Shown one piece after another: positions 33,980-42,490 of a stretch of 64,000 nt of DNA. The stretch's first letter is position 1. Every line of letters starts with the position of its first letter. The DNA lies in assembly GCA_038253325.1 (NCBI GenBank), contig JBBSHE010000013.1, positions 1-64,000 of the forward strand, given 5' to 3'. Below the pieces are notes generated by a model, which made no database searches, was not told the DNA's origin, and saw only the letters and a program-made list of their open reading frames with translations. Position numbers and translations under genes: made by a program. Origin of the DNA: JBBSHE01 sp038253325 (lineage in GTDB: Bacteria > Actinomycetota > Actinomycetes > Propionibacteriales > Nocardioidaceae).

Positions 33980-35044
33980 TCAGGCCGTGGCGGCGTCCAC
34001 GGTGGACTCCTCGGGCGCGGTGGCGTCCTCGGGCGCGGTGGCCTCCTCGGGCGCGGTGGCGTCCTCGGGCGCGGCCTCCTCGGTGGCGGCCGCCGTCGCT
34101 GCCGGCTCAGTGGCCTCGGACGCCGGTGCCGGCTCGACTTCCTCGGGCGCCGTGGCCATCTCTGTGACGGCCCTCGTCGCTGCCGGCTCGGCGGCCTCGG
34201 ATGCCGGCACCGGCTCAGTGGCCTCGGACGCCGGTGCGGGCTCAGCGGTGCCTTCGGCCGACGCGGATGTCGAAAGAAGTTCCTGCTCCCACTCGGGCAG
34301 CGGCTCCTCGGCCCCCAACTCCTCGCCAGCCGCCTCGTTGCCGGTCTTCACGCCCGCGCGGGCTACCAACCCTTCGGCGACCGCGTCGGCGACGACACGG
34401 GTGAGCAGCGCGACCGAACGGATCGCGTCGTCGTTTCCCGGAATCGGCCAGTCGACCTGGTCGGGATCACAGTTCGTGTCAAGGATGGCGACGATCGGCA
34501 CGCCGAGCTTGCGCGCCTCGTCGACCGCAAGATGCTCCTTGTTGGTGTCGACGATCCACACAGCCGACGGGACCCGGGCCATGTCACGAACGCCGCCGAG
34601 CGTGCGCTCGAGCTTGTCCTTCTCGCGCTTGAGCTGGAGCAGCTCCTTCTTCGTACGGCCCGAACCGGCGACGTCGTCGAAGTTGATCTCTTCGAGCTCT
34701 TTGAGCCGGAGCAGCCGCTGGTTGACGGTCTGGAAGTTCGTCAGCATCCCACCGAGCCACCGCTGGTTGACGTACGGCATCCCGACCCGCTTCGCCTGCT
34801 CCGATACTGCCTCTTGAGCCTGCTTTTTCGTGCCGACGAACAAGATGTTCCCGCCGCTGGCCACGGTCTTCTTCACGAACTCGAAACTGCTGTCGATGTA
34901 GGTGAGCGACTGCTGCAGGTCGATGATGTAGATGCCGTTGCGGTCGGTCATGATGAAACGTTTCATCTTGGGGTTCCAGCGCCTGGTCTGGTGCCCGAAG
35001 TGCACGCCGCTCTCAAGCAGCTGTCGCATGGTGACGACGGCCAT
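33980..35044 (-). CDS. rpsB: 30S ribosomal protein S2 with a long acidic C-terminal tail
   Basis: 354 residues from ATG 35044 with AGGAGG seven bases before. The first ~235 residues are normal S2 (TMRQLLESGVHFGHQTRRW, TNFQTVNQRL, IVDTNKEHLAVDEARKLG). The remaining ~115 residues are a low-complexity tail of Glu/Ala/Pro/Thr/Ser, with units such as EDATAPEE and PASEATEP, encoded by tandem 18-base repeats. Actinobacterial S2 often has some tail; this one is long. The promoter and a ~170-base leader lie upstream. Confidence 0.95.
   Translation of the reverse strand: MAVVTMRQLLESGVHFGHQTRRWNPKMKRFIMTDRNGIYIIDLQQSLTYIDSSFEFVKKTVASGGNILFVGTKKQAQEAVSEQAKRVGMPYVNQRWLGGMLTNFQTVNQRLLRLKELEEINFDDVAGSGRTKKELLQLKREKDKLERTLGGVRDMARVPSAVWIVDTNKEHLAVDEARKLGVPIVAILDTNCDPDQVDWPIPGNDDAIRSVALLTRVVADAVAEGLVARAGVKTGNEAAGEELGAEEPLPEWEQELLSTSASAEGTAEPAPASEATEPVPASEAAEPAATRAVTEMATAPEEVEPAPASEATEPAATAAATEEAAPEDATAPEEATAPEDATAPEESTVDAATA
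34008..34079 (-). repeat. 18-base tandem repeats in the rpsB tail
   Basis: At least three near-identical 18-base units beginning TCCTCGGGCGCGGTGGCG, plus a shortened fourth, encode the EDATAP/EEATAP repeats. Longer, less exact units (GGCCTCGGACGCCGGTGC type) continue to about 34240. All keep frame. Confidence 0.8.
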
Positions 35045-35226
35045 GGGTGTCCTCCTCATGCATCGCGGCCGCGACGCAAGGTATGCGGTTGGTCGTCTCG
35101 GCGGCTGCCGGGACCCTGACGTTCCACGCCTGCCGCTCACCCGAAGATGAGACCTAGGCACACGTCCACGGGAGTACGTGGGTCGGAACGTGCGAAGTCA
35201 GTTCGAGAACTGCTGCGTTGAGTCTA
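35045..35226 (-). promoter_or_regulatory. rpsB promoter and long 5' leader
   Basis: AGTCTA at 35221-35226 reads TAGACT on the minus strand, a strong -10; the -35 is poor. Initiation near 35213 would leave a leader of about 168 bases, with a small stem CCACG-N6-CGTGG at 35166-35181 and the Shine-Dalgarno at its end. Long leaders of rpsB are used for feedback by S2 in other bacteria; that this one does so is inference. The 294-base gap shows nothing else. Confidence 0.5.
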
Positions 35227-35338
35227 GTGGACCCTCCGCCGTCGCGAGAAATCCCCAAGGACGGCTTCCCGGCTCCCGTTGTCCACCGATGTGGCCGAAC
35301 CGTGGCACTGGTGGCTCAGCGCGCCGATCCTCCCTCTC

Positions 35339-36031
35339 ATGAACACGATCCGACTGCTCTCGACCTCGCTCGGCATTCGGGTGGCCATGGTGATGGTCAT
35401 GGCCGGACTGTGGTGGCCGATACCAGCCGCGGGCGCCGACCACTGGGTCTGGCCGCTGTCGCCGCGCCCGATCGTCGTCAACGGGTTCGACGCACCCGAT
35501 CCGGACTGGCAGGCCGGTCACCGCGGTGTCGACCTCGCGGGAACGCTCGGCGAATCGGTGCTCGCAATCGGCGCCGGGCGGGTGACCTACGCCGGCTCCG
35601 TCGCTGGTGTCGACGTTGTGGTGGTGCGTCACGGCGTGCTGCGGTCGACGTACGAACCCGTTCTCGCCACCGTGTCCGTCGGCGACCACGTTTTCGCCGG
35701 CGAGCCGATTGGCGACCTCGAGCTCTTCGGGTCGCACTGCCTGCCGGACGCCTGCCTGCATCTGGGCGTGAAGAACGGGAGCCGCTACCTAGACCCTCTG
35801 AGCCTCTTCGGCCCGCGGCAGGTTCGACTGCTTCCGCTCCAGCCCGACGCCGCACCGGAGCCCGACCAGCCGGGAGCGGACGCACGGCAACGGCCGTCGA
35901 CTCCGAGACCGCCACCGATCGAGGACGCGGGTCACCCGGGTGCCGGAACCGGATGGCCGACGGTGGTGACGGCCTTCGCGGTCACCAGCGGTGCGCTCGG
36001 GCTCGCATGGTCTCGTCGGCGGCACCCCTGA
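35339..36031 (+). CDS. Secreted M23 metallopeptidase (LytM-like)
   Basis: 230 residues from ATG 35339 (TTG 35279 is a poorer start). A signal peptide (VAMVMVMAGLWWPIPAAGA) leads to the M23 core GHRGVDLAGTLGESVLAIGAG with the first His/Asp. The expected HLHF is HLGV here (CLHLGVKNG), so the second zinc histidine of the HxH motif is replaced by Gly. A Pro-rich stretch and a C-terminal hydrophobic helix with RRR follow. With a zinc ligand lost it may be a non-catalytic activator like EnvC or a wall binder. Divergent from rpsB, its usual actinobacterial position. Confidence 0.82.
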   Translation: MNTIRLLSTSLGIRVAMVMVMAGLWWPIPAAGADHWVWPLSPRPIVVNGFDAPDPDWQAGHRGVDLAGTLGESVLAIGAGRVTYAGSVAGVDVVVVRHGVLRSTYEPVLATVSVGDHVFAGEPIGDLELFGSHCLPDACLHLGVKNGSRYLDPLSLFGPRQVRLLPLQPDAAPEPDQPGADARQRPSTPRPPPIEDAGHPGAGTGWPTVVTAFAVTSGALGLAWSRRRHP

Positions 36032-36037
36032 CATGGC

Positions 36038-36970
36038 TCACGCACGGGGATGCGCCTGTTCGTACACCTTGCGCAGCCGCTCCGACGAAACGTGGGTGTA
36101 GACCTGAGTGGTCGCCAGCGACGCATGGCCGAGCACCTCCTGCACGGTGCGTAGGTCGGCGCCGCCCTCGAGCAGGTGGGTTGCCGCGGTGTGCCGCAGC
36201 CCGTGCGGTCCGAGGTCCGGCGCGTCGGGGACCAGCTCCAGCCGTTCGTGCACCACGCGACGCACCGCCCGCTGGTCGATCCGGCCGCCGCGCGAACCGA
36301 CGAACAACGCGGGACCACTGGACGCGGTGGCCAACGCGGCCCGGCCGGCACCAAGCCACCGATCGACGGCCCGCTGGGCCGGAAGCCCGAAAGGCACCGC
36401 TCTCTCCTTGCGGCCCTTGCCGAACACCCGGACCACGCGACGCTCGGGATCGACGTCGTCAATGTCCAGCCCGACCAGTTCGCTCACCCGGACCCCCGTG
36501 GCGTACAACATCTCGAGGATCGCGGAGTCTCGGATGCCGACCGGCGAGTCCGCCGATATCATCGCGACCGCGTCGAGCAGCGCACGAACGTGCGACTCCT
36601 TGAGCACGGCAGGCAGCGCGCGGGACGTCTTGGGCACCGCGAGCAGCGCCGCCGGGTCTGCCGGTACGCGTCCGGTCGCGGCAGCCCAGGAAAAGAAGGA
36701 CCGCGCCGTCGTCGCCCGCCGGGCCAACGTCGTGCGCGCCCGGCCGAGCGTCTGCTGCTTGGCGAGCCAGCTCCGCAGGGTCCGCAGGTCCACATCGTCG
36801 AATCGGCTCAACCCGAGCGCGTCAAGGTGGGCGACGAGGTCGGCCAGGTCCGTCAGGTAGGCCCGGACCGAGTGCGGGGACAAGTCGCGCTCGACCCTCA
36901 GGTGACGCTCGTAGGCGGTGAGGATCATGTCACGCCCGTTCCTGACCGGCTGCCTGAGTACCTGCTCCAT
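36038..36970 (-). CDS. xerC: Tyrosine recombinase XerC
   Basis: 310 residues from ATG 36970; an ATG 27 codons upstream (37051) would give an unusually long N-terminus. The SAM-like N-domain has ERHLRVERDLSPHSVRAYLTDL. Catalytic residues are seen in order: Arg in ATGVRVSELVGL, Lys in GKGRKERAVP, HxxR in GPHGLRHTAATHLL, His in LGHASLATTQVYTHV with the nucleophile Tyr. It resolves chromosome dimers at dif with XerD. It sits between the M23 gene and the proline-rich protein. Confidence 0.92.
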   Translation of the reverse strand: MEQVLRQPVRNGRDMILTAYERHLRVERDLSPHSVRAYLTDLADLVAHLDALGLSRFDDVDLRTLRSWLAKQQTLGRARTTLARRATTARSFFSWAAATGRVPADPAALLAVPKTSRALPAVLKESHVRALLDAVAMISADSPVGIRDSAILEMLYATGVRVSELVGLDIDDVDPERRVVRVFGKGRKERAVPFGLPAQRAVDRWLGAGRAALATASSGPALFVGSRGGRIDQRAVRRVVHERLELVPDAPDLGPHGLRHTAATHLLEGGADLRTVQEVLGHASLATTQVYTHVSSERLRKVYEQAHPRA

Positions 36971-37097
36971 CTGCCCAGTATCCCGGGCTGCCACGGTGAG
37001 CCGCCGTTTCAACTCCCGGTACGGGTCAGGCGACCGGACCGTGGAAACCACCTCACCACAATGATCACCAATCCAGCTGTTGCCGTGGAATGTCCGC

Positions 37098-38090
37098 TCA
37101 ATAGGAGGGGACGAACGAGCTGACCAGCCACGTCTGGCCGGCGTGGCCGACGTTCACTTTCGTGCCGTCCCTGAAACTGAGCTCGACCGAGTCGGTGAAG
37201 CTCTCGTGGATCTCGACGCTCGTCGCCGGATTCCAGTCCGTGAGTGCCTGCCGGACGTACGTCCCGCAGGTGATGTCCTTGCTGAAGTACTTCTTGAAGA
37301 TCGCGTCCGCGAGCTTGTAGGCCGCTGGGCAGTTGCCGGCCTTTGCCTGCGCGAGGAACCTCCGGGAAACGCTGATCGCCTGCTGGTATTTCGCCGGGTC
37401 CAGCGTCGGCCCGAGGGTAGGCGTAGGGATACTTGTCGATGCCGTCGCCGACGTGGGAGGATTCGCCGTTGTCGATGTGGTCGTCGACGTAGGGCTCGGT
37501 GTGGGGTTCGTGGTCGGGATGGTTACCGGCAGCGTCGTCGGTGTCTTGTCAGCATTCTTTGTGTCTCCGCCTCCGGTAAACACCACCACCGCGACGATCG
37601 CCGCGGCCGCGAGGACCAGGAGTCCGGCAATCAAGGCGATGAGCGGACCCCTCCCCTTACCCGCCCCTCCGGGCGTCGGACCCGGCGGACCGCCGGGATA
37701 GGAACCACCGCCTCCGTAAGGCCATCCAGGCTGACCTCTTGGAGGCTGGCCGTAGCCCGGCGGCTGGCCGTAGCCGGGTGGCTGACCTGCTGGCGGCTGA
37801 CCGGATGGCGGCGGCCCGTAAGGCGGCTGACCGGATGGCGGCGGCCCGTAAGGCGGCTGACCTGCTGGCGGCGGCCCGTAAGGTGGCTGACCTGCTGGCG
37901 GCGGCCCGTAAGGCGGCTGACCGGATGGCGGCGGCCCGTAAGGCGGCTGACCGGATGGCGGCGGCCCGTAAGGCGGCTGACCGGATGGTGGCGGCTGGCC
38001 GGGACCTGGTTGCTGACCGTACGGCGGTCGGTTCTCGGGCCGTTGACCGTACGAGGGTTGGCCTCCGCCGGCCCCGGGTGGCTGCGACAT
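37098..38090 (-). CDS. Proline/glutamine/glycine-rich membrane protein
   Basis: 330 residues from ATG 38090. Residues 1-145 are a low-complexity cytoplasmic domain with six perfect GQPPYGPPPS/A units. One membrane helix follows (LIALIAGLLVLAAAAIVAVVVF). A Thr/Pro/Ser-rich linker leads to a ~110-residue outer domain with two cysteines (NCPAAYKL and DITCGTYV). It ends in SFRDGTKVNVGHAGQTWLV, a DUF4878/lumazine-binding-like fold. AGGCTA at 38132-38137 reads TAGCCT on this strand and may be the -10. Role unknown; similar Pro-rich one-pass proteins are common in actinobacterial envelopes. Confidence 0.82.
   Translation of the reverse strand: MSQPPGAGGGQPSYGQRPENRPPYGQQPGPGQPPPSGQPPYGPPPSGQPPYGPPPSGQPPYGPPPAGQPPYGPPPAGQPPYGPPPSGQPPYGPPPSGQPPAGQPPGYGQPPGYGQPPRGQPGWPYGGGGSYPGGPPGPTPGGAGKGRGPLIALIAGLLVLAAAAIVAVVVFTGGGDTKNADKTPTTLPVTIPTTNPTPSPTSTTTSTTANPPTSATASTSIPTPTLGPTLDPAKYQQAISVSRRFLAQAKAGNCPAAYKLADAIFKKYFSKDITCGTYVRQALTDWNPATSVEIHESFTDSVELSFRDGTKVNVGHAGQTWLVSSFVPSY
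37801..37980 (-). repeat. Six 30-base in-frame tandem repeats
   Basis: Six consecutive 30-base units (start 37801, 37831, 37861, 37891, 37921, 37951) differ at only a few bases, with partial units on both sides. They encode GQPPYGPPP(S/A). The near identity implies recent duplication by slippage or unequal exchange, so copy number may vary among strains. Confidence 0.9.
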
Positions 38091-38210
38091 GTGGACCCCG
38101 CGAGCAGATCGAAACGAACAATGCGGAGCAAAGGCTACTCTGCGCCGGGTTCTCCGGGCGCACCCAGCGCAATCCGATGAGTGCCAGATCTCTGATGGGG
38201 GCCCCAGAAC

Positions 38211-38250
38211 GGCTGACGAAACGAGCGCAATACGGTTCGCTCCGTCAGCC
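38211..38250 (-). terminator. 40-bp stem-loop after dprA (copy 2 of a repeated hairpin)
   Basis: Outer arms GGCTGACG / CGTCAGCC (8 bases) and inner arms GAGCG / CGCTC (5 bases) with a four-base bulge and a 10-base loop. It lies 25 bases after the dprA stop. Length and outer arms equal the hairpin behind gcdH at 5125-5164. Confidence 0.65.
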
Positions 38251-38274
38251 ACTCGCGTCGGCCGCGGCCAGGGT

Positions 38275-39411
38275 CTAGCGCAGAGCGGTCGGCAGCAGCC
38301 ACCACCCGCGGTCGTCGGTGCCGACGAGGTCGGCGCTCGCCAGCCGTCGCAGGTGTCGCGTGACGGTGACGCCGTCGATCCCGGTCTGTTCGGAGACCCA
38401 CTGCGATGACACGGCACCGGCGGCAGGAAACGCCTCCAAGATCGTCGCGGCGACGGGGTCGAGATCGTCGCGCCAGCATCTCGTCCCCGTCTTGACCGGA
38501 GCCAGCCCGACACCGAGCGCGGACACCGACTCGAGCACCTCCGCGGCGTCGGTCACCAAGACGGCACCGTCCCTGATCAGCTCGTGTACACCGCCCGAGC
38601 TCGCCGAGGTCGTCGGTCCCGGCACACCCATCAGCTCGCGACCGAGCTCGAGCGCCCATCGCGCAGTACTGAGCGCACCGCTGCGCAGGGCCGCTTCGAC
38701 CACCACGGTGCCGGCCGACAAGGCCGCGATGATTCGGTTGCGGCCGAGGAAGCGGCTCCTGGTGGAGCAACCACCGATCGGCGTCTCGCTCACCAGCAGC
38801 CCCTCGCGTCCAATCAGCTCGAGAAGCATCGTGTTGCCCTTCGGATACAGCTGGTCGACACCGCCGGCGAGTACCGCGACGGTGTGTCCGTGGACCGCGA
38901 GAGCGCCGCGGTGACCGGCAGCGTCGATCCCGTACGCCCCACCCGACACCACCGCGAAACCATGCTCCGCGCATCCCGCGGCGAGCTCACCAGCAACGAA
39001 CCGCCCGTAGCCGGTCGACGACCGCGATCCGACGATCGAGATTGCCTGGGCGGTGACCGCTGCGAGATCGAGGGGACCACGGACCCAGAGACCCAGCGGG
39101 GAGCCACCACGACGCTCCCGGGCGGCGACCTGGTCGAGGTCGTCCAACGATGGCGGCCATTCGCGATCGCCAGGACACACGAATCGGAACCCGCGCCGCG
39201 CGGCGACGGCGAGCTCGTCATCGGGCGCACGTGCACCGAGCCTCGAGCGCCACTCCTTCCACGGTGCGTCGTCCGTGGTGCTGTCGGAGATCGCGCGGAG
39301 CGCGGAGCTCGGGCCCGTCGTCTTGACAAGCGTCCCGATCCGGACGTCGCCGGGCTCGGCGACCCGCCCCAGCGCGACCCGGGCCAGCCGCTCGCGCGGG
39401 TCGGTCGTCAT
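38275..39411 (-). CDS. dprA: DNA processing protein DprA
   Basis: 378 residues from ATG 39411, overlapping the comM stop (ATGA). The Rossmann core includes AISIVGSRSSTGYGR, VVSGGAYGIDAAGHRGAL, TVAVLAGGVDQLYP and the STRSRFLGRNRIIAALS motif. A C-terminal winged-helix domain (VSSQWVSEQTGIDGVTVTRHL) follows. It loads RecA on incoming single strands during natural transformation. Always next to comM in actinobacteria. A hairpin ends the transcript. Confidence 0.92.
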   Translation of the reverse strand: MTTDPRERLARVALGRVAEPGDVRIGTLVKTTGPSSALRAISDSTTDDAPWKEWRSRLGARAPDDELAVAARRGFRFVCPGDREWPPSLDDLDQVAARERRGGSPLGLWVRGPLDLAAVTAQAISIVGSRSSTGYGRFVAGELAAGCAEHGFAVVSGGAYGIDAAGHRGALAVHGHTVAVLAGGVDQLYPKGNTMLLELIGREGLLVSETPIGGCSTRSRFLGRNRIIAALSAGTVVVEAALRSGALSTARWALELGRELMGVPGPTTSASSGGVHELIRDGAVLVTDAAEVLESVSALGVGLAPVKTGTRCWRDDLDPVAATILEAFPAAGAVSSQWVSEQTGIDGVTVTRHLRRLASADLVGTDDRGWWLLPTALR

Positions 39412-40979
39412 GTCGCCTGCCCGCGCGACGCACCGAGCACCCCGTCGGTGCGGAGCCACAGCGCGTGCCTCACGTCGTCGATCGTCGGCACATCGTGTCC
39501 ACCAAGGTCGGCCAGCGTCCATGCGACCCGGGCTACCCGATCCGATCCGCGCCCGGTGAGAAAGCGAGCCAGCCGCTGGTCCTCCAGCAACGTGTTGAGT
39601 GAGGCGGGGAGTGCCCAGCGCCGACGCAGCTCGGCACCGGGAACCTCGGCGTTACGGCGCCACGGCGTCCCGTCGAAACGTTTCGCCTGCCGGTCCCGTG
39701 CCTCGCACACGCGTTGGCGTACGACAGCACTCGACTCCGATGGCTCGGCGACGGCATCCAATGCCCAGCGTTGGACGGGATGCAATGTGTGAGCGATGTC
39801 GATCCGGTCCCGGATGGGTCCGGAGATGCGCGCGTTGTACTTCCTCCGGTCGTTCGGCACGCACTCGCACTCGGCAGCGTCCCCGTAGTAGTTTCCGCAC
39901 TTGCACCCGTTCGCGGCGAGCACGAGCTGGAAGTTCGCCGGGAAGCGCGCGCTGCTCTCAGCCCGGCCGATCGAGACCACCCCGCTCTCCAGCGGTTGCC
40001 GCAATGCGTCGAGGACGGGCGATCGGAACTCCGGAGCCTCGTCGAGGAACAGGACACCGCGGTGGGCCAGCGAGATGGAGCCCGGACGCACCACGCGGGA
40101 CCCACCGCCGATGATCGAGTGAACGGTGTCCATGTGATGCGGGTGCAGGAACGGCGGCCGACGGACCAGCGGGTCGGCACCAAGCACCCCAGCCACCGAA
40201 TGCACCTGGCTGACCTCCATCGACTCGTCGAGTGACAGGTCGGGGAGCAGACCCGGAATCCGTTCGGCGAGCATCGTCTTGCCGGCGCCGGGCGGCCCCT
40301 CGAGGAACAAGTGATGGCCACCGGCCGCGGCGACCTCGATGCACCAACGGCCCTCCGGCTGCCCGCGCACGTCGGCGAGGTCGAGATGGTCGAATGCTCC
40401 AGGCGTGACGCGGGCAAACGTCGCCGACACGTCCAGCGGCGGCACCGGCGGGTCGTCAGGCGGCGGCTCACCGACCAGGATCGCCACGCACTCGCGAAGT
40501 GATCGGACGCCGATCACGTCGATACCGCCGACGACGGTCGCCTCGGGGACATTCGCCTCGGGCACGATCATCCGTGCGAGTCCGGCACCCGCAGCGGCGA
40601 TCGTCGCCGGCAACACACCTGGAACCGCCCGGAGCCGACCGTTGAGCGCCAGCTCACCGAGCGCGACGGTGCCGTCCAGCGGCTGAGCAGGCAGATGACC
40701 CGCCGCGACCAGTACGGCGAGCGCGATCGCCAGGTCATAGTGCGACCCGACTTTGCGCAGAGCGGCGGGATACATCGCCACCGTGAGGCGCCGGGTGGGC
40801 CACTCCTTGCCGCTGTTGACGACCGCCGCTCGACATCGGTCGCGTGCCTCCGACACGCAGGCGTCCGGGAGCCCGCTCAGGCTCCATCCGGGAATGCCGT
40901 TGCTGATGTCGGCCTCAACACTCACCAGCCTGCCGATGACGCCGTCGAGCGCGACGGACTTGACCGCGGACGTCGCCAT
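39408..40979 (-). CDS. comM: Mg-chelatase-like AAA+ protein ComM (YifB family)
   Basis: 523 residues from ATG 40979. The N-terminal Lon-S5-like part has GLPDACVSEARDRCRAAV. The AAA+ part shows Walker A GPPGAGKTML, Walker B VLFLDEAPEF, and a zinc-like CKCGNYYGDAAECEC insertion. It is a branch-migration helicase that helps integrate transformed DNA. Four bases after yraN. Confidence 0.92.
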   Translation of the reverse strand: MATSAVKSVALDGVIGRLVSVEADISNGIPGWSLSGLPDACVSEARDRCRAAVVNSGKEWPTRRLTVAMYPAALRKVGSHYDLAIALAVLVAAGHLPAQPLDGTVALGELALNGRLRAVPGVLPATIAAAGAGLARMIVPEANVPEATVVGGIDVIGVRSLRECVAILVGEPPPDDPPVPPLDVSATFARVTPGAFDHLDLADVRGQPEGRWCIEVAAAGGHHLFLEGPPGAGKTMLAERIPGLLPDLSLDESMEVSQVHSVAGVLGADPLVRRPPFLHPHHMDTVHSIIGGGSRVVRPGSISLAHRGVLFLDEAPEFRSPVLDALRQPLESGVVSIGRAESSARFPANFQLVLAANGCKCGNYYGDAAECECVPNDRRKYNARISGPIRDRIDIAHTLHPVQRWALDAVAEPSESSAVVRQRVCEARDRQAKRFDGTPWRRNAEVPGAELRRRWALPASLNTLLEDQRLARFLTGRGSDRVARVAWTLADLGGHDVPTIDDVRHALWLRTDGVLGASRGQAT

Positions 40980-40983
40980 CTCG

Positions 40984-41352
40984 TCAGGCCACGCCCCGGA
41001 AGTGCTCGATCTGCGGCGCTGCATCGAGCGGCGCCAGGACCGAGATGACATCGATGCGGATCAGGCTCGGGCGGACCTGGTTCAGCTCCCGCCAAGCCGC
41101 CGACAAACGGTAAAGGCGGGCGGCCTTCTGCGGGGTGATCGCCTCGAGCGGGGCACCATAACCCAGCGACCGCCGGGTCTTGACCTCGCAGACGACGATC
41201 GTCGTCCGGTCGAGCGCAACGATGTCGATCTCACCGCCCGGACATCGCCAGTTGCGGTCGAGGATCGACCAGCCGAGTCGGATCAGGTAGTCGGCGGCGA
41301 GCGACTCGCCGAGCTCGCCGAGGGCCTTGCGATGGGCGTGGGTGGCTGCCAT
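40984..41352 (-). CDS. UPF0102/YraN-family nuclease-fold protein
   Basis: 122 residues. LGESLAADYLIRLGW, GGEIDIVALDRTTIVVCEVKTRRS carries the PD-(D/E)xK-like core E-x-D...E-V-K. The family is predicted endonuclease-like but its role is not settled. Sits between DUF2469 and comM as in most actinobacteria. Confidence 0.9.
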   Translation of the reverse strand: MAATHAHRKALGELGESLAADYLIRLGWSILDRNWRCPGGEIDIVALDRTTIVVCEVKTRRSLGYGAPLEAITPQKAARLYRLSAAWRELNQVRPSLIRIDVISVLAPLDAAPQIEHFRGVA

Positions 41353-41440
41353 GTTCGGACAGCGTCGTCGCCACCAGATTGTCTCGCCACCAAGACCGGC
41401 GGCTGTGGAAAGGCCGGCCGCGGCGTGGGGATAACCGGCG

Positions 41441-41749
41441 TCAGTCCTTCGGCAGGTCGATGTCGCTCTTCGAGAGCTCCTCGATGTTCACGTCCTTGAA
41501 CGTGACCACCTTGACGTTCTTGGCGAACCGAGCGGGCCGGTACATGTCCCACACCCAGGCGTCGGACATCGTGACCTCGAAGTACGCGTCGCCGGCCTCT
41601 GCGCGTACCTTCAGGTCGACGGAGTTGCACAGGTAGAACCGGCGGTCGGTCTCGACGACGTACTTGAAGATCTCGACCACGTCGCGGTACTCGCGGTAGA
41701 GCTTCAGCTCCATGTCGGTCTCGTACTTCTCGAGGTCCTCAGCGCTCAT
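41441..41749 (-). CDS. DUF2469 conserved actinobacterial protein
   Basis: 102 residues, acidic, with SAEDLEKYETDMELKLYREYRDVV and a VWDMYRPARFAKNVKVVTF block. No Cys, membrane helix or enzyme motif. It is almost always next to rnhB in actinobacteria and has no known function. Its ATG abuts the rnhB stop. Confidence 0.9.
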   Translation of the reverse strand: MSAEDLEKYETDMELKLYREYRDVVEIFKYVVETDRRFYLCNSVDLKVRAEAGDAYFEVTMSDAWVWDMYRPARFAKNVKVVTFKDVNIEELSKSDIDLPKD

Positions 41750-42490
41750 TCAGCCATACTCCCTGTTCCAGTCGTCCCATCCGGGACCCGATCCGGCATC
41801 GTCCGGTGAAGTCGGGTCGTCATCGTTTGCCCCGTTGATATCCACGCGGCGCACGTTGACGAACCGGCGCCGGTGCTGCGGGCACGGGCCGAACCGTTCG
41901 AGCGCCACGGCGTGCTCCGGGGTGACGTACCCCTTGTGGGTGGCGAAGTCGTACGCCGGGAACGTCCCGTGGAGATCGGTCATGATGGCATCGCGGGTCA
42001 CCTTGGCGACGATCGACGCAGCCGCGATGCAACCGGCGACGCGGTCACCCTTCCATACCGCCAGGCCGGGGACGCCGATCCCATCGACCGGGAACCCGTC
42101 GGTCAACGCGTACGACGGGCGGACGTCGAGACGTGCCAGCGCCCGGCGCAGCGCCTCCACATTCGCGACATGCATCCCGAGCCGGTCGCACTCGGCCGCC
42201 TCGATCACGACCGCGGACCATGCGACCGCGCGCCGCTTGATGTACTCGAAGCACCGTTCACGTGCCGGCGCCGTGAGCAGCTTCGAGTCCGCCAGGCCGG
42301 GGATGTGCCCTGCGCGCCCGGCCTGCAAGATCGCCGCACCTGCGACCAGCGGTCCGGCGCAGGCTCCTCGGCCAGCCTCGTCGACGCCGGCGATGGGCGC
42401 CAGACCGACCCTGCTGAGTGCCCGCTCGTAGCCGTACAGTCCGGCGTCGCGGCGGACGGTCAGTGCCCTCGGTGCCGGCATGGGTGTCAC
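41750..42490 (-). CDS. rnhB: Ribonuclease HII
   Basis: 246 residues. IAGVDEAGRGACAGPLVAGA carries the DEAGRG catalytic site; later acidic residues (IEAAECDRLG, ASIVAKVTRDAIM) complete the metal centre. It removes RNA and single ribonucleotides from DNA. The gene starts right beside the lepB stop. A short acidic C-terminal tail beyond the usual end is seen. Confidence 0.92.
   Translation of the reverse strand: MTPMPAPRALTVRRDAGLYGYERALSRVGLAPIAGVDEAGRGACAGPLVAGAAILQAGRAGHIPGLADSKLLTAPARERCFEYIKRRAVAWSAVVIEAAECDRLGMHVANVEALRRALARLDVRPSYALTDGFPVDGIGVPGLAVWKGDRVAGCIAAASIVAKVTRDAIMTDLHGTFPAYDFATHKGYVTPEHAVALERFGPCPQHRRRFVNVRRVDINGANDDDPTSPDDAGSGPGWDDWNREYG

Noticed and set aside
37801..37980. CRISPR array
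   Set aside because: Repeats are directly adjacent without spacers and are coding repeats in frame.
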